NCBI GenBank assembly: GCA_029259895.1 | Contig: JAJDEG010000690.1 | Coordinates: 1 to 40,061, forward strand | DNA from: Planctomycetota bacterium | Lineage (GTDB): Bacteria; Planctomycetota; Planctomycetia; Pirellulales; PLA5 | DNA: 40,061 bases | Direction of reading: 5' to 3' | Shown: positions 9,196-15,799 of the stretch, piece by piece | How positions within the stretch are numbered: position 1 is the first letter of the stretch | Layout: each line of letters opens with the position of its first letter | Program-made: the position numbers and the translations under genes | Notes under the pieces: generated by a model | Seen by the model: the letters and a program-made list of their open reading frames with translations, nothing else | Database searches by the model: none | What the model was told of the DNA's origin: nothing

Positions 9196-9975
9196 ATGTC
9201 GGAACGATTGTGGTATTTGAAACGATGCAGCCTGTTCGAGCGGGTCTCCGCCGACGAACTGGCGCGGCTGGAACAGGTGTCGCGATGGCGCAAGTTCCCG
9301 CGCGGCAGCATGATTTATTTTCCCGATAATGCGGCCGACTCGGCATTCGTGTTGGCCACGGGGCGAGTGAAACTGTGCGATCTCTCCGTCGATGGAAAAG
9401 AGTCGATTCTGGCGTTCATCGAGCCGGGCGAAATGTTTGGCGAATTGGCCGTGATCGACGAATCGCCGCAGGACGAGTTTGCCACGGCGGTCGAAGCGTC
9501 GTCGGTGGTAGCGATTCCTGGCGACGTATTGCGGAAGATGATCGAATCGCTGCCCGCCGTATCGCTGGGCATTACGAAACTGATCGGTCTGCGGCGGCGA
9601 CGGATCGAACGTCGGCTCAAGTCGCTGCTGTTTCGCTCGAATCGGCAGCGGTTGGCTCACTTGCTGCTAGACCTCGTCGCGAGCAATGGCCGGCCCGCGG
9701 CGGACGGTGTCGAGATCGGCATGAGACTTTCGCATCAAGATTTAGCGAGTGTGATCGGTAGTACGCGCGAATCGATCACGTTGTTGTTGGGCGAATTCCA
9801 GAACGAAGGAGTATTGCGGCTGGGACGGCAAAAGATCGTCGTGCTCGACGATGAGCCGCTCCGTGCCGAGTTAGGACTTACAGACAAGATCAACGCGGGG
9901 CCGGCAAGACCGACGGCCCCACAACCCGAGTCGCCGTGGGTATCGCAGCCCGCGGCGGCGCGAAAACGATCATGA
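9196..9975 (+). CDS. Crp/Fnr family transcriptional regulator
   Basis: A 259-residue cytoplasmic DNA-binding regulator. The ATG at 9196 has AGGA 8 bases ahead. The N-terminal cyclic-nucleotide-binding fold runs from LFERVSADELARL through GRVKLCDLSVDGKE and GEMFGELAVIDES (78-90). The C-terminal winged helix (about 145-218) contains SHQDLASVIGSTRESITLLL, with R191 and E192 aligned to the base-reading Arg180 and Glu181 of E. coli Crp, while the Arg185 position is Leu196. The cAMP-phosphate Arg-Ser pair is replaced (DEFATA, 93-98), and only two scattered cysteines (C11, C61) occur in place of an Fnr cluster, so the ligand is unknown. A proline-rich tail of about 30 residues follows the winged helix. 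It overlaps the next gene by ATGA. Confidence 0.93.
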   Translation: MSERLWYLKRCSLFERVSADELARLEQVSRWRKFPRGSMIYFPDNAADSAFVLATGRVKLCDLSVDGKESILAFIEPGEMFGELAVIDESPQDEFATAVEASSVVAIPGDVLRKMIESLPAVSLGITKLIGLRRRRIERRLKSLLFRSNRQRLAHLLLDLVASNGRPAADGVEIGMRLSHQDLASVIGSTRESITLLLGEFQNEGVLRLGRQKIVVLDDEPLRAELGLTDKINAGPARPTAPQPESPWVSQPAAARKRS

Positions 9976-10517
9976 ACGAATCATCTAGAGATCCGTCCGC
10001 CGACCAGTGGCAGGCCTGTCCACCCGGCGAACTTGCGACCATCGGAATCCGCTTGCGCACAGCGCGGCGTCGCCGCACCTTGCGCATCGCCGGCGGCAGC
10101 GTCGCGACCGTTCTCGCGCTGGTCGCCGTCGTATGGACGAGCATGGACATGCCCTGGTCGCTGCCCTGGCGCAACAGTATCGGCAAGATCGACTGTCCGA
10201 CGTGTAAGGCGCGGCTTGCCGATTATGAGCGTGGAGCGCTGCCACAAGACCAGATGGCGGAGGTTCGCGCGCATCTGGCCGGCTGTGCCTGGTGCGAGTG
10301 GTATCGCAATCGCATTCTTGGCCGAAACGTCGACGGCAACGAACAAGCCGACGGCGGCTCGCTAGCTTACGCCGGAATTTTGCCGAGGTTCGATCTACGC
10401 GGCGCGTTTGCGCCCGCCGGATCGCGGCCACATTTCGACGCGGCTGGAAGCTCGGCCGCGACAGAACACTCCGGCGCGAATTCGCACGACGACTGCGATT
10501 GCTGCGGCGATCATTAA
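9972..10517 (+). CDS. One-TM protein with anti-sigma-type zinc finger
   Basis: A 181-residue membrane protein translationally coupled to the Crp/Fnr gene, since its ATG overlaps the upstream stop (ATGA, 9972-9975). An N-terminal segment ends in RTARRRRTLR, then a single hydrophobic helix spans about 40-57. After it comes CPTC (75-78), LADYERGALP and HLAGCAWC (101-108), the H-x3-C-x2-C pattern of zinc-binding anti-sigma domains. The basic stretch before the helix predicts an inside N-terminus, which places the zinc finger outside, opposite to ordinary anti-sigma factors. The C-terminus ends in a Cys/His/Asp cluster (HDDCDCCGDH) that could bind metal. No sigma factor gene is adjacent. The pairing suggests it could sense metal or redox state for the regulator, but this is inference. 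Confidence 0.78.
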   Translation: MNESSRDPSADQWQACPPGELATIGIRLRTARRRRTLRIAGGSVATVLALVAVVWTSMDMPWSLPWRNSIGKIDCPTCKARLADYERGALPQDQMAEVRAHLAGCAWCEWYRNRILGRNVDGNEQADGGSLAYAGILPRFDLRGAFAPAGSRPHFDAAGSSAATEHSGANSHDDCDCCGDH

Positions 10518-10550
10518 CGAACGCCGCCCGCGAACGCGTCTCGCATCGCG

Positions 10551-12602
10551 TCAAGAACGATGCTGCGCGTCGACCCGCGCTACGAATGTCTCGTCGACGC
10601 GATCGCTCATCACTTCATTTCTATTCGCAAGCAGCGACCGCATCGCTTCCGCGATCCCGGCGGCGTCCAGCCCCAACGACGCGAGCAATTCCTCGCGCTC
10701 GCCGTGCTCGACGAACGCGTCGCCGATTCCCAGGCAGCGGAGCCGCGACGTATCGAGACCGGCCGCGTTGGCCGTCTCCAGCACGGCGCTGCCAAATCCG
10801 CCGGCGAGCATCGCTTCTTCCACGGTCACGACTGCGCCGCACGTCGCAACGGCGCGGAGCAGCAACTCGTTGTCGAGCGGCTTGACGAACCGGGCGTTGA
10901 CGACACCGACGTCGAGTCCTTCAGATCGCAACAACTGAGCCGCACGGATGCACTCAGCCAACAGCGTGCCGCAGGCGACGATCATCCCGTCGTCGCCCCA
11001 TTCGATCACTTCGGCCCGACCCAACTCGACAGGCGCAACCGCCCGTTCGACGCGGACGGCCTTGGCCTTGGGATAGCGGATCGACGCTGGACCGTCGTGG
11101 GCCAGCGCGAAGGGGAGCATCGCCTGCAAGTCCGCGTCGTCGCCGGGAGCCATCACCGTCACGTTCGGAAAGATGCGCATGTAGGCCAAGTCAAACACGC
11201 CGTGGTGCGTCGGTCCATCCGGACCGGTCAGCCCCGCGCGATCGAGCAAAAACGTGACCGGCAGATTCTGCAGCGCCACCTCTTGGAATATCTGATCGAA
11301 GCTGCGCTGCAGGAACGTGCTGTAGATGTCGACGATGGGACGCAGACCACTTTTCGCTTGACCGGCCGCAAAGGCCACGGCGTGCGATTCGCAAATACCG
11401 GTGTCGAAGAATCGCGTCGGGAACTCTTCGCGAACGCGCTCCAAATTGTTGCCCTGGCACATCGCGGCAGTCATCACGGTGACGCGCGGATCGCCGTGCA
11501 TCGCCTGGCGGATCGCTTCGCTGGCCACGTTCGTATAGGCGGCGCCGCCGCTCTTGGGCGCGACCACGGCGCGGTCCAACTCGCGGCGAAACACCGGCGG
11601 CGTGTGAAAGTAAACCGGATCTTCGGCCGCCGGCTTGAAGCCGTGCCCCTTCTCCGTCACCACGTGCAGCAGAACCGGGCCGTCCGATTCCTTCACCATC
11701 CGCATGTACTTTTGCAGCTTGCCCACATCGTGGCCGTCGATCGGCCCGACGTAGTGGAAGCCAAGTTCCTCGAACAGCATCCCGCCGTGCAGCCCAGCCT
11801 TGAGCGACTCCTTCATGTTGCCGAGAAACCGCTCCATCGAATCGCCGACCACAGGCACGTTGGAAAGCACGCGCTGGACCTCGCTCTTGATACCCGTATA
11901 CAGCCGGTTCATTCGCAAGCGGTCGAGATACTCGGCCAATCCGCCAACGCGCGGGCAAATCGACATCTTATTGTCGTTGAGCACGACCAGCAGTTTTTGC
12001 TTGATCCCGCCGGCATTGTTCATCGCCTCGTAGACGATGCCGGAGGGGAATGCGCCGTCGCCGATAACCGCGACGTGATGCCGGGCTTCGGCGTGCGGAT
12101 GTCCGTTCGATGCGTGCGATTCGTCTAGCGACGGTGAACTTTGCGATGGCGAACTTAGCGATGGCGAACTTACGCAACCGATCGTTGGACCAACTGCGTC
12201 CGCAATCGAATCGCCGACCGCCATACCGAGCATCGTCGACACGCTGCATCCGGCGTGCCCGGTCATGAACAGATCGAACTCACTTTCGGCCGGGTTGGGG
12301 TAGCCCATCAGGCCGCCGCGGGTGCGAATCGTCGGGAAATCTCGATGCCGGCCCGTCACGAGTTTGTGAGGATAGATCTGGTGGCCCGTGTCCCAAATCA
12401 ATCGATCGCGGCGGAAGTCGAATGTCGTGTGCAACGCCAGACACAACTCGACGACGCCGAGATTCGACGCGAAATGGGCCGGCCGCGTCGTGACGATGTG
12501 GCACAGCGTCTCGCGAATCTCAACGGCCAAATGTTCGAGCTCGACCAGCGACAAGCGTCGCAGGTCGTCCGGAGATTCGATTTTAGGCAACAACGGGTCC
12601 AC
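10551..12602 (-). CDS. dxs: 1-deoxy-D-xylulose-5-phosphate synthase
   Basis: Thiamine-diphosphate enzyme joining pyruvate and glyceraldehyde-3-phosphate, the first step of the MEP isoprenoid pathway. The 683-residue product shows the catalytic His region (AHFASNLGVVEL, 42-53), LIWDTGHQIYPHKLVTGR, and the ThDP motif GDG (181-183) to LNDN (208-211). The second half has GICESHAV with E405 at the ThDP-activating Glu, then RAGLTGPDGPTHHG. Most DXS have EQHAV there, so Ser replaces Gln. An insertion before the GDG motif (about 142-176) contains SSPSLSSPSQSSPSL, encoded by three 15-bp repeats. Translation starts with GTG at 12602, overlapping the stop of the prenyl synthase gene by one base (TAGTG), which implies coupling. 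Confidence 0.96.
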   Translation of the reverse strand: MDPLLPKIESPDDLRRLSLVELEHLAVEIRETLCHIVTTRPAHFASNLGVVELCLALHTTFDFRRDRLIWDTGHQIYPHKLVTGRHRDFPTIRTRGGLMGYPNPAESEFDLFMTGHAGCSVSTMLGMAVGDSIADAVGPTIGCVSSPSLSSPSQSSPSLDESHASNGHPHAEARHHVAVIGDGAFPSGIVYEAMNNAGGIKQKLLVVLNDNKMSICPRVGGLAEYLDRLRMNRLYTGIKSEVQRVLSNVPVVGDSMERFLGNMKESLKAGLHGGMLFEELGFHYVGPIDGHDVGKLQKYMRMVKESDGPVLLHVVTEKGHGFKPAAEDPVYFHTPPVFRRELDRAVVAPKSGGAAYTNVASEAIRQAMHGDPRVTVMTAAMCQGNNLERVREEFPTRFFDTGICESHAVAFAAGQAKSGLRPIVDIYSTFLQRSFDQIFQEVALQNLPVTFLLDRAGLTGPDGPTHHGVFDLAYMRIFPNVTVMAPGDDADLQAMLPFALAHDGPASIRYPKAKAVRVERAVAPVELGRAEVIEWGDDGMIVACGTLLAECIRAAQLLRSEGLDVGVVNARFVKPLDNELLLRAVATCGAVVTVEEAMLAGGFGSAVLETANAAGLDTSRLRCLGIGDAFVEHGEREELLASLGLDAAGIAEAMRSLLANRNEVMSDRVDETFVARVDAQHRS
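12126..12170. repeat. Three tandem 15-bp units inside dxs
   Basis: Units tagcgacggtgaact, ttgcgatggcgaact and tagcgatggcgaact lie head to tail. On the minus strand they encode SSPSL, SSPSQ and SSPSL in frame, forming most of a DXS insertion just before the ThDP-binding motif. Confidence 0.92.
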
Positions 12603-13528
12603 TACCGATTCCTTTCCAACACGTATCGGGCGAGTGCTTCCAAGCCCTCGGCCGCGGAACCAAAACAGGCCAGCGCGGAGAGCGCCTCGGCGATCAACTC
12701 GCCGGCACGCCGCCGGCTGGCTTCAATACCCAACACGCGCGGAAAGGTGAGTTTTCCCCGGTCGGCGTCCTTGTTCAGTCGTTTGCCGACGGCCTTCTCG
12801 TCGCCACCGGCATCGAGCAAGTCGTCGACGATCTGAAAAGCCAGACCTATCCCCTTTCCATACGCATCCAAGGCGGTCAATTGTTCGCTACTCGCCGCGG
12901 CGCACATGCCGCCGAGCCGCAACGACACCAAAAACATCGCGCCGGTCTTGCGACGATGGATCGCTTCGAGCTTCGCAACGTCCCCCGCGGCAACGTCCCC
13001 CGCTGTAAGGCCGCTTCCGGTTTCGGCCGCCAGGTCGTCGGCCTGTCCGCCAACCAGGGCCGCACTTCCAGCCGCCAGCGCCAGTTCCAGGCAACACCGC
13101 CCGGCCAGGGCTTCCGGCTTCAATTCCCGCGCGAGCACCTCGAAGGCCAACGTCAACAGGGCGTCGCCAGCGAGGATGGCGAGCGCCTCTCCAAACTGTT
13201 TGTGGCAGGTCGGCCGGCCGCGACGAAGGTCGTCGTCGTCCATCGCCGGCAAATCGTCGTGAATCAGCGAATAGGCGTGAACCATCTCGACGGCACAGGC
13301 GGCCGGCATCGCGGCCTCAACATTCCCACCGCAAGCTTCGGCCGCCGATAACACCATCCACGGCCGCAAACGTTTGCCAGGGGCCAACAAGCTGTACCGC
13401 ATCGCGTCGGAAAGGGCCGCCGGACACCCCTCGTTCGGGCGAGAATGCTCGTCGAGCGCGGCATCAATGAGCTGCACGGCGGACCGCACGCCACGTTCGG
13501 CTTCAGAGACGTCAAAAGTGGTCGGCAC
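12602..13528 (-). CDS. ispA: Polyprenyl synthetase, FPP synthase type
   Basis: Condenses DMAPP and GPP with IPP to give farnesyl diphosphate, feeding from the MEP pathway started by the adjacent dxs. From the GTG at 13528 the product is 308 residues, normal for IspA. It shows GKRLRP (51-56), the first Asp-rich motif DDLPAMDDDD (91-100) with the two-residue insert of bacterial FPP synthases, RRGRPTCH after it, and the second motif FQIVDDLLD (231-239). AYSLIHDD ahead of the first motif matches E. coli IspA. GTG is chosen because AGGGG lies 10 bases upstream (13539-13543); the ATG at 13588 lacks a ribosome-binding site and would add 20 residues unlike the family. A duplicated AGDVA unit (residues 176-185) comes from a 15-bp DNA duplication. 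Confidence 0.94.
   Translation of the reverse strand: MPTTFDVSEAERGVRSAVQLIDAALDEHSRPNEGCPAALSDAMRYSLLAPGKRLRPWMVLSAAEACGGNVEAAMPAACAVEMVHAYSLIHDDLPAMDDDDLRRGRPTCHKQFGEALAILAGDALLTLAFEVLARELKPEALAGRCCLELALAAGSAALVGGQADDLAAETGSGLTAGDVAAGDVAKLEAIHRRKTGAMFLVSLRLGGMCAAASSEQLTALDAYGKGIGLAFQIVDDLLDAGGDEKAVGKRLNKDADRGKLTFPRVLGIEASRRRAGELIAEALSALACFGSAAEGLEALARYVLERNR
12974..13003. repeat. 15-bp tandem duplication inside ispA
   Basis: Units cgcaacgtcccccgc and ggcaacgtcccccgc differ at one base. They encode a duplicated AGDVA unit in frame, in a loop between conserved helices of the prenyl synthase. Confidence 0.9.
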
Positions 13529-13550
13529 GAACGAATAGCCCCTATCCAAA

Positions 13551-13578
13551 CGGCCAGGAAACAACGGCCAGGAAACAT
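13551..13578. repeat. 14-bp tandem duplication upstream of ispA
   Basis: cggccaggaaacaa is followed directly by cggccaggaaacat, differing only in the last base. It lies 22 bp upstream of the preferred ispA start. Confidence 0.88.
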
Positions 13579-13713
13579 GGCCCGGCATGAGCCGAACCGC
13601 GCCCATGAGCCAAGCCGCCGCACGGCGAAAACGCCGTAAGTCCCTACCAAGCAAATATTTTAGAACGCCAAGGAAGCGTCGTCTACGTCCGAATTGTCCA
13701 GCCGACGAACGGC

Positions 13714-13743
13714 TAGTCCAACACCACGTAGTCCAACACCACG
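13714..13743. repeat. Perfect 15-bp tandem duplication, non-coding
   Basis: tagtccaacaccacg occurs twice with no gap and no mismatch, in the gene-free region upstream of ispA. Confidence 0.95.
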
Positions 13744-14041
13744 CAAGGCACCCCCTATCCGGCGGCATTGGATTTCTGGCTGATCGGAAGCGTTGGAGTA
13801 GCCCAGCGACGAAAACACGCGTCGAGTGCAATTTACCAAACCAAGCGCCGCCGCCGAACCGCAAAAGCACGCCACCAGCCCGTTTCTCCCTGTTCGCCCA
13901 ATCGCACCCAGCTCGACGAGCGTCGTAGCTTCCGCCTTTTGAACCTCGTACGCCTGCTGCGACACCTAACTTGCGATTCTTTCCCCGCAGGCCCGTGGTT
14001 TGTGGGTCCAAACGCTGCCGAATGCCGTTTTGATGGGTAGC

Positions 14042-14074
14042 GCCGTGTCTGTCGCAGAGGGCCGTGTCTGTCGC
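14042..14074. repeat. 14-bp direct repeat with 19-bp period
   Basis: gccgtgtctgtcgc occurs at 14042-14055 and again at 14061-14074, separated by agagg. It is non-coding. Confidence 0.93.
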
Positions 14075-14166
14075 GGGGAAAAGAGCCGCTCGTCGGCAAG
14101 ATGTTCCGCCGGGCAAGCGAACACCTTAGCGACACCTCTGCTGTGCAACAAAATTAAGTCCGTGTG

Positions 14167-14196
14167 TTGCAATGCGGGGGGGGCGTTCGGTACAAT
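14167..14196 (+). promoter_or_regulatory. Possible sigma70-type promoter with G8 spacer tract
   Basis: TTGCAA (14167-14172) and TACAAT (14191-14196) are separated by 18 bases that include eight consecutive G (14176-14183). It could drive the thioredoxin-like gene with a leader of about 115 bases. It is found by eye only; the -35 match is moderate. Confidence 0.35.
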
Positions 14197-14227
14197 GGCG
14201 ACGATTGACGCTGCTTTGATTTGAACG

Positions 14228-14246
14228 CGCGCGGTCGGTCCGCGCG
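14228..14246 (+). other. GC-rich hairpin in the leader of the thioredoxin-like gene
   Basis: CGCGCGG pairs perfectly with CCGCGCG around TCGGT. It lies about 75 bases before the start codon at 14320; no T-run follows, so it is not a standard terminator. Confidence 0.5.
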
Positions 14247-14319
14247 ATGAGTTGGGTGGGACCGTGCGTTTTCGTATTGCATACCTCGTAACGTTTTCAT
14301 GCGAAAGGAGTGCCCTTCG

Positions 14320-15525
14320 ATGACATTTCTGGCATCTCGCCGGTTCACCCTACGCTTCGGAGTTGCCGCGTGCGCCGTTTTGGCGTGGGCGCAATTGTCC
14401 GTTGCGGCCGAGTCCGCCAAGTCTGCGGACGAAGCATTTACTGAATCGCTTAAGACGGGCAAGCCAATCTTGGCCGTCCTCGGTACCGAGACGTGAGGCC
14501 CGTGCGTCGCTCTGCGGAAGAAGATCGAAACCGATCCGAACTGGCAGGGCGTGGTTGCACGGTACGTGTACCTCCATATCGACATGAACAAGGAACAAGA
14601 AAACCGTCGCGCTTGGGAAGGCAAATTCCCTTCCAAGGGCTCGGGTATTCCGCAGGTTACGATCGTTAGCTCCGATGGCCGCGAATTGCACAACAAGAGC
14701 GGCGGCGTTGGTCTCGACGACCTGACCGAATACTTGACGAAGTCCGGCAAGTTGCTTCCGGAGCGGGCGCTGGCGCAGATTCGTGCGGCGGTCGAGGCGG
14801 CGCAGAAGGCGCTCGACGACGGCGACGTGTCGATGGCCGTCTCGAAGATTTCGCCCGTGCTGGGCACGGGCGGGGCCGGCGAAGACGTGCAAAAGGCCGA
14901 GGACTTCGGCAAGAAGCTGATCGAGGATGCGCAGGCCAAATTCACGGCGGCCGAGGAGAAATTGGCGTCGGCCGATTCGTCCCTCGAAGCGGCCGTTGAA
15001 CTGCTGCAAATGACCCGCGACTACGCCAAGATGCGTGCGTTGGCCGACGATCTCAAGAAACTTCGCATCGTCCAAAACCACAAGGACCATCGCGACGTTT
15101 TCAAGCAGGCCCGCCTGCTCGATCAGGCCGCGTTACGCGCGACGACGAAGAATAAGAAGGACGCCGTCGCCAAGTACGAACAGGTGATCCGCAATTGGCC
15201 GGACACGCCGGCGGCCAAGTACGCCGCCGCGAAGCTGGCCGAACTCGGCGAGGACGTCATCATCGTCGACATCGGCGGCTCCAAGAATGCCGACGGCGCG
15301 AAGGACGATACGTCGAAGTCGGCCGGATCGTCCACGACGACGACGCGTCCGAAGGTGGCCAGCGCCGTTGCCGAGCGGACCGCGAAGAGCTTGCTCAGCA
15401 CAGCCGAAACCCTCGCCGCGATCAATCAAAAGGACGCGGCCAAGGCGAAGCTTGAGGAGGTCATCGAACTCGTGCCCGGCACCGAGTTGGCCAAACGAGC
15501 CGAAGCGCTCATAAAGAAGCTGTAG
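14320..15525 (+). CDS. Exported thioredoxin-fold protein with in-frame TGA at the active site (putative selenoprotein)
   Basis: One continuous 401-residue reading frame broken only by TGA at 14494-14496 (codon 59). The ATG at 14320 has AAAGGAG 9 bases ahead (14304-14310). A signal peptide covers about residues 1-30 (AQLSVAA end). The thioredoxin fold follows: KPILAVLGTET, then TGA-Gly-Pro-Cys (59-62), VALRKKIETDP, and the cis-proline segment GIPQVTIV (about 109-116). TGA occupies the first Cys of CGPC, the usual position of selenocysteine in UxxC redox proteins. The C-terminal half (about 145-401) is Ala/Lys-rich, helical and TPR-like (AVAKYEQVIRNWPDTPAAKYAAAKL). Other genes here end with TGA, so the codon is not globally reassigned. 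Alternatives are a pseudogene or a TGC/TGG base error. The stop at 15523 lies in a 19-bp duplication, and a terminator follows. Confidence 0.75.
14507..14528 (+). promoter_or_regulatory. Candidate bacterial SECIS-like hairpin after the TGA codon
   Basis: Beginning 10 bases after TGA, TCG-C-TCT pairs with AGA-T-CGA (six pairs and one C-U mismatch) around the loop GCGGAAGA. The loop starts 17 bases after the TGA and begins with G, matching the general bacterial SECIS description (loop within about 16-37 bases, G in the first two loop positions). A competing perfect stem GATCG-aaac-CGATC lies at 14523-14536. The fold was drawn by hand and the stem is short. Confidence 0.35.
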
Positions 15526-15554
15526 TTAGAAATACAAGCTGTAGTTAGAAATAC
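15517..15554. repeat. Perfect 19-bp tandem duplication across a stop codon
   Basis: aagctgtagttagaaatac occurs twice without gap. The first copy contains the TAG stop (15523-15525) of the thioredoxin-like gene, so the second copy is a post-stop duplicate of the gene's end. Confidence 0.96.
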
Positions 15555-15601
15555 GGACGACTCGGACCACTTGGTGGGAGTCGGCCTTCGACGAATCGCA
15601 T

Positions 15602-15638
15602 CGGCCGCGGGGCGGATTTTCCGTCCCGCGGCCGTTTT
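15602..15638 (+). terminator. Rho-independent terminator of the thioredoxin-like gene
   Basis: CGGCCGCGGGGCGGA (15602-15616) pairs with TCCGTCCCGCGGCCG (15620-15634) around TTT. The stem is 15 bp with one G-U pair, followed by TTTTCGTT. It lies 77 bp after the stop at 15525 and supports a functional single-gene transcript reading through the TGA codon. Confidence 0.9.
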
Positions 15639-15799
15639 CGTTGCGCTCGATCGACCCGCTGAAAAAGGTGGCATGATGCCGCGTGGCAACTTATACTGAT
15701 AGCCACGATCGTACCGCGCGGTTCCGCTCGGAATCGAGCGGCAGGCCGTGGCTGTTTTCGCCCACCGCACACACCCCGCCTGAGCTAGGAGCCCCGCCG

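Larger units (their letters stand above)
13529..14319. other. Long intergenic region with tandem repeats between divergent ispA and the thioredoxin gene
   Basis: About 790 bp between the divergent ispA and thioredoxin genes contain no recognisable gene. It carries three short tandem duplications (13551-13578, 13714-13743, 14042-14074), a run of eight G (14176-14183) in a possible promoter, and a GC hairpin (14228-14246). A 101-codon minus-strand frame (13965 to 13660, GTG start) is open but matches no family I know. Confidence 0.5.

Noticed and set aside
13660-13965. 101-codon minus-strand frame with GTG start upstream of ispA
   Set aside because: No family recognised, no good ribosome-binding site, and it includes the perfect 15-bp duplication; insufficient support for a gene.
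14299-14496. Separate small 65-codon gene ending at the TGA
   Set aside because: The frame continues in phase after TGA with the rest of a thioredoxin fold; a stand-alone peptide ending just at the active site makes no sense.
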